From the NCBI GenBank assembly GCA_029844215.1, contig JAQGDG010000260.1, positions 124,001 to 188,000 of the forward strand: a stretch of DNA of 64,000 nt. Direction: 5' to 3'. Shown here piece by piece: positions 35,413 to 46,409 of this stretch (within the stretch, counting starts at the first letter, position 1; each line of letters opens with the position of its first letter). The notes beneath the pieces were generated by a model. That model searched no databases and was not told where the DNA came from. It worked only from the letters and a program-made list of their open reading frames with translations. This stretch comes from Przewalskia tangutica. Lineage: Eukaryota > Streptophyta > Magnoliopsida > Solanales > Solanaceae. The position numbers and the translations under genes were made by a program.

Positions 35413-35832
35413 AGTGCGAGCAAGAATAAGTCCAAAACGACGCCAAGTCCGAAAGCGGCGCCAAGTCAAAAGCGGCGTCAAGTCGGCGACGCCAAGTCAA
35501 CGGCCAAGTCGAAACGACGCCAAGTCCGAAAGCGGCGCCAAGTCAGAAAGCGGCCTTGTCGAAAGCGGCGACAAGTCCGAAACGACGACAAGTCAGAAAG
35601 CGCCAAGTCCGAAAGCGGCCTTGAGTCGAAAGCGACGCCCGGTCGAAAGCGGCGCGGTCAGAAAGCGGCGACAAGTCAAAAGCGACGCCAAGTCCGAAAC
35701 GGCCTTGGTCCGAAACGGCGCGGTCCGAAAGCGGCGCCAAGTCCAAAGCGGCGCCAAGTCAAAGCGGCGACAAGTCAAAGCGGCAGCCGAGTCCGCGGCG
35801 ACAAGTCAGAAGGCGGCGACAAGTCGACATAT
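35413..35832 (+). repeat. tandem array, unit about 17-18 bp
   Basis: About 24 units of the type AAGTCCGAAAGCGGCGCC, not present in the large element. They produce lysine/arginine/serine-rich open frames that are not genes. Confidence 0.85.
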
Positions 35833-36477
35833 CACGTCTGCGGGCGATTTCTGTCTCAAAATTGCATTTTTTTCTCATATATTATTCTCTTAGCGGTTAT
35901 GCACTAACTCTTTCTTGAGCTTTAGTCTGAGGACAATTGCAGCGGACAAGCGTATCCGCGTTCACAATCGCAACACGTCGTCAACGGCGAAATCACGGCA
36001 TTTGCGGCGTCGCATCAACACAATGGCATCGTATTTTTGCGGGATAACCTTTTACTCACGATTGCATTACTTTAAAATTACGTCATCATTTTGCCTTATG
36101 ATTATGCACTAACCGTTTGTTCAAGTCTTAGCGTGCGGGAGCGAGCAACGTGGATTTTCTCTTACAATGACCGGCAACTCTGTTGGGGCCAACGCCCAGC
36201 GATTGGCGAAGCGACCTCAGCGTCGGTCGCTCGCTCGCGTCACCGTAGAACCCAGCACCGCAAGCCATAGCGATACACCGAGTTCAAGCGATTATTTTCT
36301 TTTACTTTTTGCACCATAACCCGATGTCATCATAACTCGACCGACAACGGGGCCGGTTTTGCGTCGGCGCCTTACTGCCCGGCATTTTTGCAATTCTGAA
36401 GATCGAGACAAAATTGGCTATGAGTCAACGTCTCTGTCCGAAGATTCTTCCATCATCTCCATACAAAGAGGGACAGC
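35833..36477 (+). mobile_element. 3' untranslated region and polypurine tract of the short-LTR element
   Basis: Homologous to 10270-11022. It ends with ACAAAGAGGGACAGC at about 36463-36477, the likely polypurine tract. Confidence 0.65.
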
Positions 36478-36910
36478 TGTTGACACCCAATTTTGACCCT
36501 CCCGTCCAGCCATTAACTATAAAATCACACTAATTTTGTAAAATAATTAACCCTAGGTTTGAACGGACAACCGCAAGTTAGCGGATCATTTAGGGTGCCT
36601 GACCCCTTCCCTTTAGGATAATAAAGAACCCTTACCCAGAATCTCATTAAAGTTTAGCAGACCATTAAAATGGAGTTAATGTTTACTTTAAACTAGTTAA
36701 CATTTAGGTGTCCTAATTCACCCAATTAATTAGGTGGCGACTCCGCGAACCCTTTAGCATTTCTAGCCCCTTTTAATATTTAAGCACCCTTTTAAACATT
36801 TTAACATTTTAGCATTCTTTTGCACATTTAGCATTTTATTATTTATTTTCTAACATTTTATTTAAGCAGGGTTCGCTAGAATAAAGTCGCGGTCGAAATC
36901 GGGCGCGACA
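36478..36910 (+). repeat. 3' LTR of short-LTR Ogre/Tat-like element
   Basis: Aligned end to end with 32112-32535 and carrying the same internal deletion. It ends GGCGCGACA before GTGTT. Confidence 0.85.
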
Positions 36911-36915
36911 GTGTT

Positions 36916-37510
36916 CACTCGAATATGTATTCAAGGAATGAATCCTAATCTTGGCTCACATACCGCCTTTAATCTACTTCATAATGCAACCAAAACAAGA
37001 CGCGTCTCAACCTATAAGACATTTGAGCTTATGACAGGATCAAAGTACATTACTCCGTAAACAAGCTGATATTGACCTCAAGTCTAAGAACTTTTATCTC
37101 CCACACGCCGATGACATTATAGACTTATAACAAAATAGTACATCAGTAGGGCATACCAATACTTCAACAAGTATCCATGTGTCCATCACGAGTTGTCATA
37201 ACTCGTAGCAAGTGAGACATACTACATCCCTAATGATATGATCACGGACCACGTATGTCGACGTATCGTATATCATCGATATCCCAATTTCGATAATCAT
37301 TAGTCGAGGTAATTTAAGAGTTACGTTATAACATTAATTCTCACATCATTAATAAACGCGTAACCTCTAGGAATGCATTTATAGAATATTATAAACAATC
37401 AATTAATAATTCAATAAATGCAAATGTCATAATATTAATCATCATTAATATAAATACGAATGTGTATAAAGTACATTGTATCTTAATACAGATTGTCTCT
37501 AGGACATACA
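36916..37510 (-). repeat. duplicated copia LTR, right part
   Basis: Matches 24481-25070 and ends with the same CTAGGACATACA boundary. Confidence 0.8.
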
Positions 37511-39270
37511 TATACTTTCATTGATATATATTGTATACATCAAGAACGTTCTGCACATTCAATAAAGTTTCACACACACAGTGCAGAGGTTTCACATTTG
37601 TACTGTCTCTCAAGTAAAGTGTACATAAAAGTTAGAAGAAAAAGTGCATTTAAAAAGGGCACCGGTGCACTAAGCTTTCGCTATGTGCGGGGTCCGGGGA
37701 AGAGCCAGACCACAAGAGTCTATTGTACGCAGTCTTACCGTGCATTTCTGCTGCAAGAGGCTGTTATTCACTATCTTTAAGTTTTTGAACCCAACTATGT
37801 ACATAAGTTTATCAATGTAAATATAAGGAACCAGTGAATATACCTCTATAAACTCAAAAATTGCAGCTTTGAAATCTCCTGATTTTCAGTGCAAGATTAG
37901 TTCACCAACTTGGTAACCAGAAAAGAGCAAACTTCACTGCATCACATACCGTTTTAAAGATCAGAAACAAACACTAAATGAAACTTTGAATGTATATTGG
38001 TATGCACAAAAAAGGTGTCTTGATAAGCAGTAAGCAAATTCAATCCAAGATTTGTGATACGCAGAATAGATATAAACTCACTGAATCAAACACCCTTTCA
38101 TTAATGATCAGAAACTCATAACACTGAATGAAAAAACTGAATTTGTTTGTATATACATCAAGAAAGTTTTTTACTATCTTGATGATTGCATACAGTTCTT
38201 CACAAATACAGTTAGTGAAGAAGTTTCACCTTTATACTGAAAAATAGAAAAACAAAGGAAGAGTCTTTTGTCACGCCAAGTAAAAAGGTACAATAATTAA
38301 CCTAAATAACCACCAAACTGCTTATATTAAAGTAGCTCGAGAATATATAATACATGTGTAATATATTAGTGGTGTATACGGCTAGAAAAAAGCAAAGAGT
38401 GAATTCGATATGCTATTTATAAAGAAAGGTATGTAGATAAGCACAAAACAAGCGGATTTACTACCTTTACCCATAGCTTTATAGATTTATACACAAATGA
38501 AGTCAGTGGACTTTGGTGACAATAAATACTAAATTGATGTGGATGACTGTGTGAGTAACAATAATGGTTACAAGAAAATTGGAATGTAAGTAACAATAAC
38601 AAAGATTGCAATTTTGGAAAGAAGAACAAGAACAATGAATTTACTGAGTCGAGTGATATTCACTCTGTCCTTAAGACAATATTGCCCCGTATGTATCATT
38701 TTACGGTGATTGACAACTTGTCTCCCAAGATAAAACAGCAACAAACAATTGAGTAAAGGAAACTCAAATGTTTACTAAAGGAAAACCTTTTGAGTGTGTG
38801 AAAGAAAGCAAGAGAGGAAGAAGTATTGGAAAATCGATTGCAAGTGTATTCTTTCAATTGAGCCTAAAGCCTCAATTTATCTTTGTGTGTTAGATGACCT
38901 CTCATCTAGCCAAATGACCTTCAATAGCCATGACATTTATGGAGGGTTATAATTGACCAAATAATAATGGTGAATTAAGTGTCAAGTAATGGGGATCAAT
39001 GCTCCAAAACCGGCCCAAAAGTGAGAAACTTTACGTCTTAATCGAGCATTACGCCATCGCACGCCTAAGTTCAAATAATACGGACTTAGCTCACAACAAA
39101 TAATGTCATTTTAAATTGTTTTAGTCCGCACTCCATGAATAAATATATTGTAAAAGAGAAGGAGCAATGAATATACATACACCTAAATGGAATTGGGGTG
39201 TTTCCAATGGATTTATGATAAGAAAGATAATAGAAGTAATGATTTCTTAACGACTTTTCATTACCTAAAT
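37511..39270. other. duplicated flank (copy of 25071-27264)
   Basis: Nearly identical to 25071-26653, including the Au-type SINE fragment (37657-37766) and the start of the copia LTR relic. It then jumps at about 39073 to the equivalent of 27060-27264, a loss of about 0.4 kb. No gene is present. Confidence 0.75.
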
Positions 39271-39819
39271 GGAGTGGCTCGTTTTGAAGCGTGTGACCAA
39301 AGTTTAATGAAGTCTTATGTTTAAATCTCACCGTCGGATAAAAGCAAAGAAAGTATTTCCACGTGTTTGTTCTAAGAAAACAAAACCAGGCTCATGTGGC
39401 GGGTGTGTTAAGACAAAATATTATGTAGTAATTAAAGCGTGTTTTCTCTCTAACAACAGAGTTTAGATGAGATGGTTACAATCTTGTTCAACATGCGAGA
39501 AAAAGTAACCGGAAAATGAGATTATCGAGAACACTAGCATATTAAGAAAAGACATCATCGTACATTCGTAACAATCGTGAAAATCGCAAGCTTTTAGATG
39601 AGATAATCACACATTTCAACATTATATTAAAGCGGAAAGATGTAACTTTTAGATAAGATGGTTACACAATTTAACATGAAGTACAAAAAGTAATCGGATA
39701 ACGAAATTATCAAGAAAAGCACTACGATATTAAAGAAAAGAGATCAGCGTGCCTCTGAAGCGATCGTGAAAATGCAACTGATAAGGCGGCGATGCACGGA
39801 TTACGAGCGACTTTGTACA
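39271..39819 (-). pseudogene. peroxidase copy B, intron and end of exon 1
   Basis: From AGTGGCTCGTTTTGAAGCGT onward this matches the copy A intron (30546-31042) and then the end of exon 1 (39743-39819). Exon 2 and 3' sequence are gone: the region jumps from the flank directly into the intron. The exon is cut at GTACA by the copia element, and the remainder is at 49409-49576. It is heavily scarred at CAG/CTG positions relative to copy A. Confidence 0.75.
39815..39819. repeat. target-site duplication of SIRE-type element, left (GTACA)
   Basis: GTACA precedes TGTTAGTGTTAGG. The partner at 49409-49413 precedes the resumed exon. Confidence 0.88.
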
Positions 39820-40750
39820 TGTTAGTGTTAGGTTACGTGTCCTAACATTTTCCGTAACATGTCTCTTTTGGTGTTAAGTAAAAGCAGGAAAATGTCATCC
39901 CGAATGTCGTGACATGCAGGAGGACATTTCAACAAAAGTTTTGCCTATCTTGGCGGTCTGAAAGTGAGAAGATTTTATCACGTGAATGTTTGGCTTGGTT
40001 AGGAGCTAAGGAAACACGATAATACTTAACAAGACCAAGTCGAGAGTGCATAGCGGAAGGAGCGTTCTCGGGAAGACAAAGTCAAATCTGGTGAGAGTTT
40101 TAAAGGGTGAAGAAACGGCTCCAGCCAACCTATACTGCTCAACCTCCAGAGAATCAAGGAGCCTCTCGGGTGAACTCTCCACTATAAATAGAGGTTCACT
40201 CCGAGGTTTTAATATCCGATTTTGCGAACAAAATTCAGATCGAGGCGTCTCAAATATTGCCTCGAACACAATTTGGATCGGCGACTGTTTTGTGATTACA
40301 CTTGTTCAAAATTACGAATTGCTTTCTTAGATCTATAAGTGTTCTTTCAACTCAAAGCAACTGTAATAGGGTGTTTTTCACTTCTATTTTAGATAGATTT
40401 TTCGGGCTTAGAAGTTAGGATTTAACTTCTTTTTAATCCACTTTTGTTTCACGGATTACTATTCATTCTCGAGGATTTGTAAGATTGTATAATTTTTATA
40501 CAATAAATTTTTGGTCATGAGACCACTATAAGTTATATACAATTATATAACTTATGAAAAACAATCTTAGGTGTCCTTGATTTATTTCATTGCATCTTAA
40601 AGCTTCGTTTTTAGTTCTGCGTTTTTGTTAATGTTCGATTCGTATCACGAGAACATTTTTGGGAACATTACTTCTTGTCTTTAAGTTTACCTCTGTTCTT
40701 CTTTCTTGATTTTATTTATTCCATAGTTTAAGTTGACAATTCTCCTTTCA
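39820..40750 (+). repeat. 5' LTR of SIRE-type element
   Basis: The 931-bp LTR starts TGTTAGTGTTAGG and ends TCTCCTTTCA. A TATA box CTATAAATAGAGG is at about 40182. It is almost the same as the 3' LTR apart from small changes, several at CTG/CAG. Confidence 0.88.
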
Positions 40751-40751
40751 A

Positions 40752-40764
40752 TTGGTATCGAGCC
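40752..40764 (+). promoter_or_regulatory. primer binding site, tRNA-iMet type
   Basis: TTGGTATCGAGCC, one base short of the canonical TTGGTATCAGAGC. Confidence 0.8.
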
Positions 40765-40804
40765 AGGCACGACATAATAAGTGCTAAGGTCCTTTTACTT
40801 AACT

Positions 40805-41850
40805 ATGGATCAAGCTAATCAAATATTGGTAGACTTCCTATTTTAGATGGATCAAACTATCCTTATTGGAAGATTCGCCTCGTTCTCACATCAAATCCAT
40901 TGATGTTAGAGCATGGAGATCTATTACTAATGGATACATTATTCTATCTTCCACGGACGAGGAAAGCGACATTTTGGTCAAGCACGAGGCGAATGGACTT
41001 TGAAGAAACTAATAGTGCGAGCTTGGCGAAAAGGCACTAAATGCTATTTTCGGATGGGTTGATCTTTATATGTTCAAACTCATCCAAAATTGCTCTGCCA
41101 GATGCTTGGGATACTTTACAAACTCATTGTGAAGGTAGCTCAAGTGTTCAAAACGAAGCCGCGTCTTTCGTGAGTAAGTATGAGCGTTTAAGGATGGAGG
41201 AATCGGAGGATATTAAAACCTATTTTGAAAAGTTGATTGATATCTCTAATGAATGTCAAGTTCTTGGTTCTCCGTTGACCAACAATCAACTTGTTGAAAA
41301 AGCCGCCGATCTCTTCTGAAAAGTTCAACATTAAGATTTGTGCGATTGAAGAAGCACATAACCTTGATGGACCTACGTACTTTAATGAGCATTCTCAAAA
41401 CATGAGATGAACATGGAAAATCAAAGGTCTTTATACAAAGGCAATGATGTTGCCACTTCAAGCAAAATCCTTAGAGGCGGAAGTCAATGAAGAGGATGAA
41501 ACACTTGAAGAAATTGGGGATGGTGTCAGCGTTGCTCTTCTTACTCGTATGTTCAATACGATGTTAAGAAGATTCAGCGAAGATAAGAATAAATCTAAGT
41601 CTAAGGAGCACCAAAACCAAGGACTCGATCCACGAATTACAGAATTTTCCCACCGCAAAAAGGCAATCAACTTAGGAGAATAAATTCGGCCGAACCGAGT
41701 TCGATCAGCGGCTCGGCGGCGTTCAATGTCATGCACGCTCGGGATGGGGCCGTTATGCCAACGAGTGTGCAAACACTCTAAGAAAGGTTGGCAAAAGTCT
41801 ATGGATTTCCCTAAGTGATGATGAAGGTGAAGGGAAGAGAATCTGAGAAA
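40805..41850 (+). pseudogene. SIRE-type gag remnant
   Basis: The ATG at 40805 (MDQANQ) begins Gag. Its N-terminal YPYWKIR-like and UBN2 blocks are in shifting frames. An open stretch at 41041-41319 reads PDAWDTLQTHCEGSSSVQ and RMEESEDIKTYFEKLIDI, typical of copia Gag. A zinc knuckle is expected at about 41715-41755, but only the first and last cysteines remain (QCHARSGWGRYANEC), so it would not bind zinc normally. Multiple stops are present. Confidence 0.75.
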
Positions 41851-42059
41851 TAGAGTCCGCAATCTGCGGCTGTTTTTGAACATTCTCTGTCGGATGATGA
41901 AGGTTTAGGTATTGTGATACACTAAATGTCATGACATTTCGGAACATCGGTATGTAACATCTGCGAATCTGACGGCAATGACGGTATGAGATTTTAAATT
42001 CTTCATATGTCAATTGTACGTGGTTTTATTTCAAAAAATGATTCTAATCTAAGACTCGA

Positions 42060-42463
42060 AGACTACAGGATGATATGATTAAGGAATTGCAAGCCGCTGC
42101 AGGACTTAATCATTGAATCTAATCAACTTGAATCAAAGGTGAAAACTCTAACTCGTGAGAATGCGGATTTGATAAGTACCATTACATTGGAAGTGACTCT
42201 TACCAAAAGAGATCTTGAATTCGGAAAGATAAGTGCAAAGTTGGATCTGTCCGAAGCAACCTTAAAAAAGCTTAACACAGGCTCATCCAAATTAGATGAA
42301 ATCCTTAGTGTTAGTCAACCTCAATGTACTGGTTTTGGATACAAGAATCCTATCAATACATTATGCTCCAACTTGTTTGTTAAAAATGGGAAATGAGCGT
42401 AAGAAGGGTAGCAACTATGTGTGCAATTATTGTAATAAATCTGGACATTTAAAACCTTTTTGC
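42060..42463 (+). pseudogene. SIRE-type gag coiled coil and second zinc knuckle
   Basis: An open stretch at 42139-42396 is rich in heptad-like leucines (LTKRDLEFGKISAKLDLSEA) and carries the KLDEILS block usual in this lineage. After a frameshift there is an intact CCHC knuckle, CNYCNKSGHLKPFC, at 42422-42463. Confidence 0.75.
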
Positions 42464-42760
42464 TTTAAGCTACTAAAACTCGGAAAGAAAAGGTCTTCAA
42501 TCTTGTCAAGAACTTGACGCACTCTAAGAGACTCTCTATCTACAAAAATCGTAAGGTAACAAAAAGGTTTGGGTTCCCGTGAAAACAAGTTGTAATGTAG
42601 CCATAACCGCTAAGGACAATATCTACGGATCATGGTACTTTGTGATTTGTTCATAATATAGCGAGAACAAAGGCATCTAAAGAACTCTGAAGCTCTAAAT
42701 GGAGGAAATGTTACATATGGAGGAGGTGGAAAGAGTAAGATAATAGGAAGAGGCATTAAT
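42464..42760 (+). pseudogene. SIRE-type protease remnant
   Basis: The VWVPVK-like lead-in and WYF before the active site can be read at about 42570-42645. The DSG triplet itself is not present in any frame at about 42640, so the protease is broken as read. Confidence 0.55.
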
Positions 42761-42959
42761 GTCACGGAATTCGGTACTAAATAATGTCTTGCGTTGATGG
42801 TCGATGGCTAACCTAATTAGTATAAGCCAAATGTGTGATGACAACTTAGAGGTAAGCGATAAACATGCATATACGATGGTGATGAAACTAACAAATGCAT
42901 AATGGCGGTACAAGAACAAGTGATAATTGTTATCTTGTCGGAGAACATAAGGTATGTAA

Positions 42960-43890
42960 TAGTGTTAGGGTGATGACACAACATTGTGGCATCAAAAACT
43001 AGGACATGTCGATTACGCAACCTTAGAAAATTGATATCTTATGAGGCGGTAAAAGGCGTTCCTAAACTAAGTCTATGAGTGAAAGCAGTGGTGTGTGAAG
43101 ATTGCCTCGAAGGTAAGCAAACGTGTCCCTCACAAAGTTGTTGAGTGATGGACATTTCTCAGTGCGTCTCATTGCTTTCAACTTTTACATATGGATCTTA
43201 TGGGTCGATCGAGGTAGATAGCCTAGGAGGCGTGAGGTACTCGCTTTGTGATTGTAGATGACTTTTCAAGATACTCTTGGATATTCTTTTTGAAAGAAAA
43301 GTCTCAAGCGTTTGACATGTTTAGAATATTGTACTCTAGAATTAAAAATCTATATCATTCCTCTATTTTTGGATAAGATCGATCATGGAAAGGAGTTTGA
43401 AAATAATCAATTTTCTACATCTTGTGAGAAAAAGGTATTTTCCATGAATTTTCTGCTCCCAAAACCCCTGACAAAATGGTGTAGCAGAGAGGAAGAATAG
43501 AACCCTACAAGAAATGGCTAGAGTCATGCTAAGTTCTAAAAAGCATCCCAAACGTTTTTGGCGAAGCCTTAAACACTGCAAGTCACGTCTCTAATAAGTC
43601 TATCTTAGACCAGGAACAAAAATGACACCATGAGATCTTGAATGGAAAGAAACCAAATCTACGTTACTTTCATATTTTTGGGTGTGTATGCTATGTTCTA
43701 AATGATAGAGATAATCGAGCAAAGTTTGACTCTAAGAGTGATAAGGGAATTTTCATAGGCTATTCTCAAAATAGTCGTACTTCAGAGTGTACAATCTTGA
43801 ACCAAATCCGTACAAGAATGCAGTAACATTGTTTTTGATGATAATGCAGTTATGCGAAATACACGATGAATCTTTGTCGTAACAATACGG
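42960..43890 (+). pseudogene. SIRE-type integrase remnant
   Basis: The zinc-binding module starts LWHQKLGHVDYATL (about 42985) and has CEDCLEGKQ (about 43095). Core pieces include the DHGKEFEN block with the second acidic residue (about 43381) and QNGVAERKNRTLQEMARVML with the catalytic glutamate (about 43467-43527). The C-terminal part is open at 43638-43780 (LRYFHIFGCVCYVLNDRDNR). The integrase would insert the cDNA. Frame breaks near 43030, 43200, 43420 and 43560 inactivate it as read. Confidence 0.82.
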
Positions 43891-44189
43891 AGAGGCGGAC
43901 CGCGGAAAATGCGGATGTTACACCAAATGTCACAACATCTGCGTGAACACTATGTAGAAGATGAGAACACTGCGGGTTACGATGAGGATTACGGCGAACC
44001 GTGATTCGATGCGAGGATCCTCGTCCAGAATCGAAGAAACCATCCATGAGCAGTAATAGGAGAAGTATTCGAAGGAATAAAAGCAAGGAGAAAAGAGCGA
44101 AAAATTAGAGACATGGTGAAGTATGTGTGTATGTCCACCATACATCACAAGGTAAGTCAATCTTGCTATGTTTCTACTTTGGAACCTAA

Positions 44190-45060
44190 AAACATTAATG
44201 AAGCACTAAAAAGGCGGTTGGTGGATACAAGCCGTACAAGAAGAACTAGAACGATTCACGAGAAATGAGGTTTGGGATCTAGTTCCTGCACGATGAGACT
44301 AATGTAATAGGAACTAAATGGATCTTTAAGAATAAATCGCGAATCTGGAACTATTATTAGAAATAAAGCTAGACTAGTGGCTCGAGGATACTCTCGAGTC
44401 AAAGGTATCGACTATGATGAAACCTTTGCTCCGATGCTAAATTGAATCAATTAGATTATTACTTGCCATAGCTTGTTGTTTAAAGATAACTCTTCACCAA
44501 ATGGATGTGAAAGGTGCCTTTTTGAACGGATATATTGATAAGGAGGTATATGTTGAACAACCCAAAGGATTTGAAGATCTTCACCATCCACAACATGTAT
44601 ACAGGTTAAAAAGGCCTTGTATGGACTAAAACAAGCTCGCGTGCATGGTATGGTCGTTTAACTCAATTTCTTCTTGAATTTGGCTTCCAAAGTGGTGTAG
44701 CTGATTGTACTTTATTTATAAAAAACCATGGATCAGATATGGTTATTTCTCAAATATATTTATATTAAATATTTTTTTGTTCGACTTGATATCTCATCTT
44801 AAGACTTTTGTCGAAGCTATGTCCTCAACATTCGAAATGAGCATGATAGGGGAACTAACTTTTTTCTTAGGCTTGCAGATAAAACAAAATGAGGAGGGTA
44901 TCTTCATTTCACAAAGCAAATATGCCAAGAACCTGGTTAAGAAGTTTGGATTGGAGAGCGCCAAACACGTGAAGACTCAGATGGGATCAACCGGACTATA
45001 TCCGAAGATGATGTTGGGAGAATGTTGACTGACGTTATACGGATCTATGATAGGTAGCCT
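44190..45060 (+). pseudogene. SIRE-type reverse transcriptase remnant
   Basis: Readable blocks are EALKGGWIQAVQEELERF near the start, VKGAFLNG-like and EVYVEQPKGFED-like sequence at about 44505-44575, and SSTFEMSMIGELTFFLGLQI at about 44825. The catalytic Y-x-D-D stretch at 44750-44785 is damaged and cannot be read. Several frameshifts are present. Confidence 0.8.
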
Positions 45061-45690
45061 TTTGTATCTCGCGCGAGTCGTCGGATCTTATGTTTAGTGT
45101 TTGTGTGTGCACGATTCCAAGCATGCCTAAAATTTCTCACTTAAATCTTTGTCAAGCGTGTCATAAGATATGTTCTTGACACGTGTGAGTTAGAATTTGG
45201 TATTCAAAGACAATCCTAATCTAATAGGATATAGTGCAGTTGAGGTGAGGATGTGGAAGATAGAAAAAGTACTAGTGGAGGATGTTTTTACCTTGGCAAT
45301 AACTTAGTTTCTGATGCGATCGTAAACAAAATTGTGTCACTCTCATTGTTGAATCTGAATATGTAGCGGGGAGTTGTTGCTCTCAATTAATATGGCTAAG
45401 ACACATCTTTGAGCGATTATGGTGTTTCAAAAAATATCTTAGTTTTGTCTTGTGATAATATGAGTGCCGTCAATATATCTAAAAACCGGTTCGACCTCGT
45501 ACTAAACATATAGATATAAGGCATCACTTTCTTGAGACTTGGTTGAAAAAGCTAGTTAGAATCGATTATGTTGACACTTCTCATCAACTAGTGATATCTT
45601 TACAAAGCTTTAGATCGTGAGAGGTTTTCAAACTTGAAAAACTCTCTCGGTCTTTGTTCAATATAAAAATTAACAACTTTGGGGTGTGTT
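45061..45690 (+). pseudogene. SIRE-type RNase H remnant
   Basis: Pieces in different frames match copia RNase H: a KSTSGG-like block and LGNNL near 45280-45310, a VTLST-like to ESEYVA block near 45340-45370, PRTKHIDIRHHFLR at about 45495 and the IFTKALDRERF end near 45600. Stops and shifts throughout. Confidence 0.72.
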
Positions 45691-46409
45691 ATCAGAAATG
45701 TCCACGACATTTGTGGTAACATTCATCCGATGTAAAATCTGAAGCTACGTCTTTTAGGTAAATGTTAAAGTTGTTTTGTGTTTCTAACGGTCATGACTTC
45801 TCGAAGGAACACCTTTTAAAATGATACCGTTCTGCGATGATATAAAAATCATAAAAGTGAGTATCAAAAATAAGGCAAAGCCTTAAATTCTCGGCAATTG
45901 TAAAATGTTGGGCAAAGCCCAAAATTGATCTAGTTCTATTCTATAGGAGTATCAACATACTTTATATTATGATAGACACAAGATCTTATCTATTTGGACT
46001 CAATATACATTGTTCCACTAACTTAGAGACAAAACTCTATAAAGTGTCTTGTTTAGTTCTTGAGCTATTTGTTCTATGAGAAAATGACTCCCGTGTTACA
46101 CAAAATGTGCTAAACATTTATGATAACACTCAGATTTCCAGATTTTTCAAAAGACGTGTGTCGATTAATGTTGAGTTGGTTTTTGTTGAAAAATTTCCCT
46201 TGGTTTTGATGTCTATTTTGAAACAACCACTAAACCTTAGGAACTAGTCTTTGTATAGAATTTAAACACTTATGTAGATAGTTTTTGCCAAGTGTATAAA
46301 TACCCATTCACTAAAATACTAATTCTCACTTCCAAAGAAAATTCCTCCAAGAAACAAAAAAAAAAAAAAAAAAAGGGCGGTAACGAAATTTTAGCTCATT
46401 ACCCGCAAT
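45691..46409 (+). mobile_element. spacer between RNase H and extra ORF
   Basis: Non-coding. It contains the palindrome-like AAATGTCCACGACATTTG (45696-45713) and ends in an 18-base A run at about 46357. Confidence 0.5.

Larger units (their letters stand above)
32112..36910 (+). mobile_element. Ogre/Tat-like non-autonomous element with short LTRs
   Basis: A 4.8-kb element with LTRs of 424 bp (32112-32535) and 433 bp (36478-36910) and a perfect GTGTT target duplication. It has the same LTR ends and leader as the element at 3716-15033, but each LTR lacks about 3.5 kb. The internal region has a gag relic (33343-34160), two tandem arrays and no pol. It inserted into the duplicated copia LTR. Confidence 0.85.

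Noticed and set aside
35140..35907. 255-residue Lys/Arg/Ser-rich open frame
   Set aside because: It arises from the 18-bp array and other frames are open too. It is absent from the related element.
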